Assembly (NCBI GenBank): GCA_041688215.1
Contig: JBDNIO010000007.1
Location: 1-10,726, forward strand
Length of the DNA: 10,726 nt
Source of the DNA: JBDNIO01 sp041688215
Lineage (GTDB): Bacteria > Pseudomonadota > Gammaproteobacteria > Nevskiales > Salinisphaeraceae
Reading direction: 5' to 3'
Part shown: positions 5,242-10,726 of the stretch, piece by piece
Numbering within the stretch: position 1 is the stretch's first letter
How the letters are laid out: each line of letters starts with the position of its first letter
Made by a program: the position numbers and the translations under genes
The notes under the pieces: model-generated
Seen by the model: only the letters and a program-made list of their open reading frames with translations
The model's database searches: none
What the model was told of the DNA's origin: nothing

Positions 5242-6731
5242 ACCGGATTTACGACCTGGCGTATATGCGGCAACAAATCCGTCGGCAACAGTCCACGCTG
5301 GCCGCCATCAAGTGCGGCCGCATCACCGGCACAGGCGTGTACATATACGCCAATCCGGGCGGCCGTATCCAGCGCCAGGCCTTGCGCTACCAGAGCCGCA
5401 ACTACGCCTGTAAGCAGATCGCCCATGCCACCCACGGCCATGCCGGGATTCCCCTGGTCGCACAACCACACATCACCGCCCGGGCTCGCAATCAGACTGC
5501 CGGCGCCTTTCAGGATTACCACCGCGTTATAACGTTGTGCCATTGCAAGCACCGCGGCGCGACGATCGGCCTGAACATGGGGCGTTTTTTCAGCCAGAAG
5601 CCGGGCTGCCTCGCCGGGGTGCGGCGTGAGTATCCATTGCCCGCGCGCCAGCGGTTCTGCTGCTAACAGGTTGAGCGCATCCGCATCCACAACCAGAGAT
5701 ATCTTCGAGTCCAGCAGGCGGGCAAATAATGCGCGAGCCCATGCGTCCTGACCGAGTCCCGGCCCAATCGCGGCACAATCTACGGCAGACAGCATGTTCT
5801 CCATCTGCGCCGCATCTTCTACGCCGCGGCACATCAATTCAGGATGGGCCTGGGTCATTGCTGCTACGTGGCTTGCACGGGTCGCCACGCTTACCAGCCC
5901 TGCGCCAGAGCGTAGTGCTGCTTCCGCCGCAATTCGAACCGCGCCGCCCATACCGTGGTTACCGCCCACGCAGAGCAAATGACCATGGGCGCCCTTGTGG
6001 GCGTCGCGCGGACGCGGCGACAAGGCTTGAATTGCATCGGCAGGGCCAATGCAACGCGCCAGCGGGGATAAATCCGCAAAAACCTCGGGCGGTGCCCCGA
6101 GTGAACAGAATTCCACGTCACCGGTATAGGCAGGACCGGCGCCAGTCACTAAGCCAAGCTTGCGGCCAATGAATGTGGCGGTTGCATCCACCTTTACCGC
6201 GACGCCCCAGAGCTTGCCGGTATCCGCATCCAGGCCGGACGGAATATCCACGCCGAATACTCCCGCGCCGCTTGCGCCGGCAGTATTGATTGCGTTCACG
6301 GCGTCGCGGAATACGCCCTCGATATCGCGGCCAAGTCCTGTGCCGAAAAGCGCGTCGACTACTACATCACAGTCCTGGGGCATGGCGTCGAAGCCGCTTA
6401 GGATATGGCCGTCTGCCTTTTCAAAAGCCTCCAGTGCCGAGCGCGCATCGCCTTTTGCTTTTTCGCGCTTGCCCAGGAAAAAGAGCGTGGTTTTCAGGCC
6501 CGACTCCAGCGCCAGCTTGGCGATAAGAAAACCGTCGCCGCCATTATTTCCGGGGCCGCAGAATACGGTGATGTGGCGCGTATGCGGCCAGCGTTTGCGC
6601 AGGCAATCAAATGCCGCACTTGCTGCGCGGCCCATGAGTTCAAAACCCGGCACCCCGTGGTCTTCAATGACACGGCGGTCAAGTTCGCCCACCTGTTCGG
6701 CGGAATACAGATTTATTTCAGATGCTTGCAT
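5238..6731 (-). CDS. nnr: Bifunctional NAD(P)H-hydrate epimerase / ADP-dependent NAD(P)H-hydrate dehydratase
   Basis: This is a metabolite-repair enzyme in the cytoplasm. Its N-terminal domain interconverts R- and S-forms of hydrated NAD(P)H, and its C-terminal domain dehydrates the S-form using ADP. The 497 residues match the full two-domain length. The epimerase (YjeF_N) half, about 1-225, shows GPGNNGGDG (59-67), DALFGTGLGR (126-135) and DIPSGLDADTG (162-172). The dehydratase half, about 235-495, is ribokinase-like, with HKGAHG (245-250), GPGLGQ (323-328), LTPHPGE (368-374), VILKGA (405-410) and GNPGMAVGGMGDLLTG (427-442), where D438 is the expected catalytic aspartate. The ATG at 6729-6731 lies 8 bases after the pgi stop with an AGG shortly upstream, so it is probably cotranscribed with pgi. 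It overlaps tsaE by 4 bases. Confidence 0.96.
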   Translation of the reverse strand: MQASEINLYSAEQVGELDRRVIEDHGVPGFELMGRAASAAFDCLRKRWPHTRHITVFCGPGNNGGDGFLIAKLALESGLKTTLFFLGKREKAKGDARSALEAFEKADGHILSGFDAMPQDCDVVVDALFGTGLGRDIEGVFRDAVNAINTAGASGAGVFGVDIPSGLDADTGKLWGVAVKVDATATFIGRKLGLVTGAGPAYTGDVEFCSLGAPPEVFADLSPLARCIGPADAIQALSPRPRDAHKGAHGHLLCVGGNHGMGGAVRIAAEAALRSGAGLVSVATRASHVAAMTQAHPELMCRGVEDAAQMENMLSAVDCAAIGPGLGQDAWARALFARLLDSKISLVVDADALNLLAAEPLARGQWILTPHPGEAARLLAEKTPHVQADRRAAVLAMAQRYNAVVILKGAGSLIASPGGDVWLCDQGNPGMAVGGMGDLLTGVVAALVAQGLALDTAARIGVYVHACAGDAAALDGGQRGLLPTDLLPHIRQVVNPV

Positions 6732-6739
6732 GGGGCCTA

Positions 6740-8338
6740 TTATAAATCGGCTGGACGTTTGGCTATATCAATCAAGGCCTGGGTCGAGGCATCGTGCTGG
6801 CCGGCCTGTCCTTCCTGCAGTTCGTCCAGAATGCGTTCCGCCAGAACCTTGCCGAGCTCAACGCCCCACTGATCAAAGCTGTTTATGCCCCAGATCACGC
6901 CCTGCACATAGGTTTTATGCTCGTAAGCCGCGAGCAGTGCGCCCAGGTTTCTGGCATCGAGTTTTTCCAGCACCAGCATATTGCTGGGCCGGTTGCCGGC
7001 AAAACTGCGATGCGTTACCAAACGTTCGGAAATGCCCTGCGCGCGCACCTGCGCCGCGCTCTTGCCGGTCATCAGGGCTTCGGCCTGGGCCAGGCAATTG
7101 GCCACCAGTTGGTCCCGTCGCGGGCCGTCGCCCGCCAGCGACAGGATAAAATCCACGGGTAGAACATCGCTGCCCTGATGCAGCATCTGAAAATAGGCAT
7201 GCTGCGCGTTGGTGCCTACGCTGCCCCAGATTGCAGGGGCTGTAGCTACTGCAACCGGGCTGCCATCCGCCGCTGTTGATTTGCCATTGCTCTCCATTTC
7301 CAACTGCTGTAGCCAGGCGGGAAAATGTTCCAGTCGCTGGGCATAGGGCGCCACCACGAGGGACGGCATATTCAGGAAATTGCGATTCCATATGCCGACC
7401 AGCGCCAGCATCACCGGCAGGTTTTGCTGCAACGGTGCCGATCGAAAATGTTCATCCATTGCATGCGCGCCAGACAGCAGTTCACGCAAGTTCTCCGTGC
7501 CCAGGGCAAGTGATATGGACAGGCCGACCGCGGACCATAGTGAAAAGCGCCCACCAACCCAGTCCCAGAAGCCAAACATGTTGGCGGTATCAATCCCGAA
7601 ATCCGCCACGGCCTGGGCGTTGGTAGAGACAGCGACGAAATGTTTTGCAATATCCTCCTCGCCGGCGCCATTGGCCCGCAGCCAGTCGCGCGCCGCACTG
7701 GCGTTGGCCAGGGTTTCCGCGGTGGTAAAGGATTTTGAAGTAACGATGAACAGACTGCGTGCGGGGTCGAGCCGCGACAGCATGTCGTGCATTTCCTGCG
7801 GGTCTACACTGGCGACAAAATGCACCGCCGGTTCCGACTCTAGCCCGGCCAGGGCACGGCACACCATGCGCGGGCCAAGGTCAGAGCCGCCAATGCCTAT
7901 ATTGACTACATCGGTGATTGTTTCTCCAGTGTAGCCACGCCACAGGCCGCTGCGCAGGTTGTCGGTAAAGCCCGCCATGGCGTCGAGAACTTTATGCACC
8001 TCGGTGTGGACTTCATCTGGAAAGCCGGTGTCGCGTGGCGCACGCAGGGCGACATGCCAGGCGGCGCGGTCTTCGGTTTTATTGATGTGCTCGCCGACGA
8101 ACATGGCCGCTATGGCCTGGGGCAGGTCGCAACTTCTGGCCAGCTCCAGCAGTAAATCGCGGGTTTCGGGGGTCAGCCTTTGCTTGCTGTAATCAAGCAA
8201 CAGGCCACTGCCTTGCACACGCAAGTTGTTTGCCCGCGCCGGGTCCTGGGCAAACAGGGTATTCAAGTCCGCATGGCTGCTCGCCTGGGCATGGGCGGCA
8301 AGCGCACGCCAGGCGGGCGTCTGCTCTATATCGGTCAT
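6740..8338 (-). CDS. pgi: Glucose-6-phosphate isomerase
   Basis: This enzyme interconverts glucose 6-phosphate and fructose 6-phosphate, the second step of glycolysis and a step of gluconeogenesis, in the cytoplasm. The 532 residues are near the usual 540-550. NIGIGGSDLGP (146-156) and the phosphate-binding SKSFTT (201-206) are present. So are signature WDWVGGRFSLWSA (258-270, R264) and LEMESNGK with the base E349. GTNAQHAYFQ follows with H380, and signature GINSFDQWGVELGK ends in K497. All catalytic residues appear present. The ATG start has no recognisable Shine-Dalgarno; the 77-base gap after panD shows neither a terminator nor a good promoter, so it may be read through from panD. A panD-pgi order is known from Pseudomonas, which supports a real linkage, although pgi has no direct role in pantothenate synthesis. 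Confidence 0.97.
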   Translation of the reverse strand: MTDIEQTPAWRALAAHAQASSHADLNTLFAQDPARANNLRVQGSGLLLDYSKQRLTPETRDLLLELARSCDLPQAIAAMFVGEHINKTEDRAAWHVALRAPRDTGFPDEVHTEVHKVLDAMAGFTDNLRSGLWRGYTGETITDVVNIGIGGSDLGPRMVCRALAGLESEPAVHFVASVDPQEMHDMLSRLDPARSLFIVTSKSFTTAETLANASAARDWLRANGAGEEDIAKHFVAVSTNAQAVADFGIDTANMFGFWDWVGGRFSLWSAVGLSISLALGTENLRELLSGAHAMDEHFRSAPLQQNLPVMLALVGIWNRNFLNMPSLVVAPYAQRLEHFPAWLQQLEMESNGKSTAADGSPVAVATAPAIWGSVGTNAQHAYFQMLHQGSDVLPVDFILSLAGDGPRRDQLVANCLAQAEALMTGKSAAQVRAQGISERLVTHRSFAGNRPSNMLVLEKLDARNLGALLAAYEHKTYVQGVIWGINSFDQWGVELGKVLAERILDELQEGQAGQHDASTQALIDIAKRPADL

Positions 8339-8415
8339 TTCGGTGCCGCTGTGGGCATTGAGAATATCTTAATACCTTACGGCAAAAAGGCTTTCAGAGG
8401 ATCCCGAGGCCGTTA

Positions 8416-8796
8416 TCAGGCAGCCTGCGCCGCAATGCTGTTCTTGGTGTGGGTGATGAGGTTGTTCTCGTCAAAATAAACCAGGCTCGGCTTGTGGTTG
8501 AGCGCTTCGGCTTCGTTCATGCGCGCATAGGCGCAAATGATAAGCCGGTGCCCGACGCTGGCCTTGTGCGCGGCCGCGCCGTTGACGGAAATGATGCGCG
8601 AGCCGGCTTCGGCGCGAATGGTGTAGGTGGAAAATCGCTCGCCGTTGCCGAGGTTATAAATCTCGATCTGTTCGTAATCGAGAATACCGGCGGCGTCGAG
8701 AAAATCACCATCGATGGCGCAGGAACCTTCGTAATCGAGTTCGGCGTGGGTCGCGGCCACACGATGCAGTTTGGCTTTAAGCAGCGTTACTTGCAT
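8416..8796 (-). CDS. panD: Aspartate 1-decarboxylase precursor
   Basis: PanD decarboxylates L-aspartate to beta-alanine, one of the two substrates of PanC. It is made as an inactive pro-enzyme that self-cleaves at a Gly-Ser bond to form a pyruvoyl group. With the ATG at 8794-8796 the protein has 126 residues, and the cleavage site falls in YEGSCAID exactly at G24-S25, as in E. coli. RFSTYTI and GSRIISVNGAAAHKASVGH are the other family blocks. I prefer this ATG to the in-frame GTG nine bases upstream because GGTGA lies 5 bases before it, and because PanD proteins begin two to three residues before the LLKAKLHR block. It follows panC after 143 bases and has its own candidate promoter. E. coli-type panBCD has an extra gene between C and D; here they are adjacent. 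Confidence 0.96.
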   Translation of the reverse strand: MQVTLLKAKLHRVAATHAELDYEGSCAIDGDFLDAAGILDYEQIEIYNLGNGERFSTYTIRAEAGSRIISVNGAAAHKASVGHRLIICAYARMNEAEALNHKPSLVYFDENNLITHTKNSIAAQAA

Positions 8797-8903
8797 GACA
8801 TTCACCAGGCTGGAAAAAGGATTTACAGGATTGTGATGTAGAGGATTGTTCGGGCCACTTTCGGGCCGCGAATTCTAGCGGCTCCTGGCCGCTTGGTGCA
8901 GAT

Positions 8904-8933
8904 ATTTTACCGCAACTAAGCAGGGCGTGTCAT
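8904..8933 (-). promoter_or_regulatory. Candidate sigma-70 promoter for panD (and perhaps pgi-nnr-tsaE)
   Basis: On the minus strand ATGACA (8928-8933), an 18-base spacer and TAAAAT (8904-8909) each match five of six consensus bases. They sit a few bases beyond the panC stop. Transcription would begin near 8897, giving a leader of about 100 bases that starts almost at once with a hairpin, AGCGGC/GCCGCT with a 5-base loop (8877-8893). The hairpin has no T-run in either direction, so it is more likely a leader structure than a terminator. Consensus prediction only. Confidence 0.42.
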
Positions 8934-8939
8934 TCACTA

Positions 8940-9806
8940 TCACGCCCATACCCGAAGGTTGTCGATTAAACGTGCTTTACCCAAGTGTGCGGCAACCAGT
9001 ATTAGATATTCTTGGGCATCTTCTCGGCTATCACTTTCCGGCGCATGCAGATCAGGCGTACGCACGGCGAAATAATCGAGCTTGAATCCGTGTTTCTTCA
9101 AATAGGCCAGGCCCTCGGACTCAATTTGCGCGAAATCACAATAACCGTCCTGCAGGCGTTTGCCGGCGGCTCGCAGGCTGGCGTATAACTGCGGCGCACG
9201 CTCACGTTCTTCGGCGGACAAATACTGATTGCGCGATGACAATGCCAAACCATCTTCGGCGCGCGCCGTGGGTACCCCGATAATCTCCACCGGAAAGTGC
9301 AAATCGCTGACCATGCGCCGGATCAATGCCAGTTGCTGATAATCCTTTTCGCCGAATACGGCCACTTCCGGCTGTACCAGGTGCAAAAACATGCTGACCA
9401 CGGTGGTTACACCAGCGAAATGCCCAGGCCGATGTTCGCCGCAAAGCTGTTGTGCGATTTCCTCGACCGATACGCGCGCGGCAGCGTGGCCATTGGGGTA
9501 CATATGCGCCACGCGCGGGGCAAAAAGCACATCCACCCCATGTTCTGCCAGGGCGGCGTAATCCTGTTCCAGGGTTCGCGGGTAGGTGTCGTAGTCGCTG
9601 CCCGGCGTAAATTGCAGAGGGTTGACGAAAATACTCGCAACTACAAAATCACTGTGCTGTTTCGCGGCACGTATCAACGAGAGATGGCCCTCGTGCAAGT
9701 TACCCATGGTCGGCACCAGGGCCACGCGCGGCTTGGCGTTGGTACGGACCTGCGCCAGCGCGTCGCGCAATCCGGCCACGGTTTTTATCAGTTGGAGCTT
9801 AGACAT
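8940..9806 (-). CDS. panC: Pantothenate synthetase (pantoate--beta-alanine ligase)
   Basis: PanC joins pantoate and beta-alanine with ATP, through a pantoyl-adenylate, to give pantothenate in the cytoplasm. The 288 residues are the normal length. Visible family motifs are the nucleotide-binding VPTMGNLHEGHLSLI (31-45) with its HEGH, FVNPLQF (60-66), CGEHRPGHFAGV (122-133), GEKDYQQL (152-159, pantoate and ATP contacts) and DGLALSSRNQYLS (185-197, the SSRN loop). The ATG gives the expected N-terminus, but no Shine-Dalgarno is visible; the 38 bases after panB are C-rich on the coding strand, so coupling with panB is likely. The gene sits between panB and panD, whose products make its two substrates. 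Confidence 0.97.
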   Translation of the reverse strand: MSKLQLIKTVAGLRDALAQVRTNAKPRVALVPTMGNLHEGHLSLIRAAKQHSDFVVASIFVNPLQFTPGSDYDTYPRTLEQDYAALAEHGVDVLFAPRVAHMYPNGHAAARVSVEEIAQQLCGEHRPGHFAGVTTVVSMFLHLVQPEVAVFGEKDYQQLALIRRMVSDLHFPVEIIGVPTARAEDGLALSSRNQYLSAEERERAPQLYASLRAAGKRLQDGYCDFAQIESEGLAYLKKHGFKLDYFAVRTPDLHAPESDSREDAQEYLILVAAHLGKARLIDNLRVWA

Positions 9807-9844
9807 CGCAGGGATATGGGAGGGGGTTGAACGCGATTCGCGCC

Positions 9845-10681
9845 CTATTTAAAACAGTGTTCCGGCGCCGGATAACTGCGCGCTTTTACCGCTTTTATAT
9901 AAGCTTCGACCGCGCCCTCTATGGAGCCGGCTTCGGGCATAAAGTTCTTCACAAAACGCGGCTTGCGCCCGGCGGAGAGATTAACAATATCGTAGACCAC
10001 CAGTATCTGGCCATCGGTATCCGGGCCGGCGCCGATGCCGATGACCGGCACTTTCGCATTGGCCGCAATTTCCGCGCCGAGTGCGGAGGGCACGCATTCA
10101 ACCAGCAGCATATCCACGCCGGACTCTTCCAGCACGCGCGCGTCCTCGATTATGGCTTTGGCGGCTTTGTCTTCGCGGCCCTGCACCTTCATGCCGCCGA
10201 TCTTGTGGATAAGCTGCGGCAGCAGCCCGATATGCCCGCACACCGGCACGCCGCGGGTGTTCATATGTTCCACGGTTTCGGCGTGGGTTTCGCCGCCTTC
10301 GAACTTAACCATTTGCGCGCGGCCTTCCTGCATCAGGCGCTTGGAGCTTTCCAGCGCCTGGTGTTTGGTGGCATAGCTCAAAAACGGCAGATCGGTCATC
10401 AGAAAGGGGCGATACAGCCCGGCGGCCGCGCAACGACTGTGATAAACCATCTCGTCCATGGTCACCGGCACGGTGGTATCGGTACCCTGGATAACATTAC
10501 CCAGGGAGTCGCCGACCAGCACGATATCCGTGCCTGCGCGGTCTTCTACCGCAGCAAAACTGGCATCGTAAGCGGTTAGACAGGCGATTTTCTCGCCGTC
10601 TTTTTTCATGCGCGCGAAGTCAGTCAGCGTAAGCGGCTGTTCGCTGCGTTCCTGTAGATGTGGATAGGCGATCCCTTTCAT
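9845..10681 (-). CDS. panB: 3-methyl-2-oxobutanoate hydroxymethyltransferase
   Basis: PanB transfers a hydroxymethyl group from 5,10-methylene-tetrahydrofolate to 2-oxoisovalerate, giving ketopantoate, the first committed step to pantothenate. The 278-residue protein shows CLTAYDASFA (34-43), VGDSLGNVIQGTDTT (56-70) with magnesium ligand D58, TDLPF (96-100) with D97, MVKFEGGE (124-131) with K126, VPVCGHIGL (145-153), LVECVP (193-198) with the proposed base E195, and GIGAGPDTDGQILV (215-228). The N-terminus is about 12 residues longer than in E. coli PanB (MKGIAYPHLQERSEQP before LTLTDFARMKKDGEK). No Shine-Dalgarno supports M1; M25 would be too late for the family fold. It opens the pan cluster, and only 45 bases upstream are visible, without a clear promoter. 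Confidence 0.96.
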   Translation of the reverse strand: MKGIAYPHLQERSEQPLTLTDFARMKKDGEKIACLTAYDASFAAVEDRAGTDIVLVGDSLGNVIQGTDTTVPVTMDEMVYHSRCAAAGLYRPFLMTDLPFLSYATKHQALESSKRLMQEGRAQMVKFEGGETHAETVEHMNTRGVPVCGHIGLLPQLIHKIGGMKVQGREDKAAKAIIEDARVLEESGVDMLLVECVPSALGAEIAANAKVPVIGIGAGPDTDGQILVVYDIVNLSAGRKPRFVKNFMPEAGSIEGAVEAYIKAVKARSYPAPEHCFK

Positions 10682-10726
10682 GGCGGCGGAACTATATCAG
10701 CTAAAGCCTTGTGACGACCATGCTCA

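Noticed and set aside
6160..7149. Plus-strand open frame of 329 codons spanning nnr and pgi.
   Set aside because: It crosses the boundary of two well-supported minus-strand genes and its translation is low-complexity Arg/Ser/Pro-rich sequence.
8336..8362. A seven-codon minus-strand ORF (MPTAAPK) whose TGA overlaps the pgi ATG.
   Set aside because: It could be a coupling leader peptide, but it has no Shine-Dalgarno, and so short an ORF is expected by chance.
9828..9840. Short palindrome CGCGATTCGCG between panC and panB.
   Set aside because: A 5-base stem around one base is common in GC-rich DNA, has no T-run and no partner site.

Overview
This window looks like chromosomal DNA of a gammaproteobacterium with moderately high GC. 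The evidence is gene content and order: panB-panC-panD-pgi is a run known from Pseudomonas and xanthomonads, and nnr-tsaE-amiB is the first half of the widespread gammaproteobacterial nnr-tsaE-amiB-mutL-miaA-hfq cluster. No genus can be named from the sequence alone. Apart from a transposase fragment at the left edge, every gene reads on the minus strand.

Right part (about 10681 down to 3280) is a compact housekeeping block. In transcription order it holds panB, panC and panD (pantoate, pantothenate and beta-alanine synthesis, leading to coenzyme A), pgi (glucose-6-phosphate isomerase), nnr (repair of hydrated NAD(P)H), tsaE (ATPase for the tRNA t6A modification) and amiB (periplasmic murein amidase with AMIN, Amidase_3 and LysM domains). 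pgi-nnr are 8 bases apart and nnr-tsaE overlap by 4 bases, with a TTG start for tsaE. Candidate sigma-70 promoters lie upstream of panD and amiB.

Middle part (about 3279 down to 968) departs from the expected order. Where mutL would normally follow amiB there is a TauE/SafE-type membrane transporter, a short relic of the C-terminus of rmlD (dTDP-4-dehydrorhamnose reductase), and an intact rmlB (dTDP-glucose 4,6-dehydratase). This stretch is bracketed by two inverted copies of a double-hairpin palindromic repeat (817-864 and 3171-3223), which share a 23-base identical core.

Left part (1-763) is a junction between two broken genes facing each other. One is an IS91-family HUH/Y2 transposase (plus strand, open at the window edge and cut at its C-terminus). 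The other is the first 59-61 codons of a GlrR/QseF-like response regulator (minus strand). The break lies at a GAAC tetranucleotide, the known target preference of IS91.

I see no tRNA, rRNA, CRISPR array, prophage or defence system. No stretch over 300 bases lacks a gene or gene remnant. I find no convincing novel multi-gene system; what deserves a second look is the genome rearrangement evidence on the left and the dispersed repeats.
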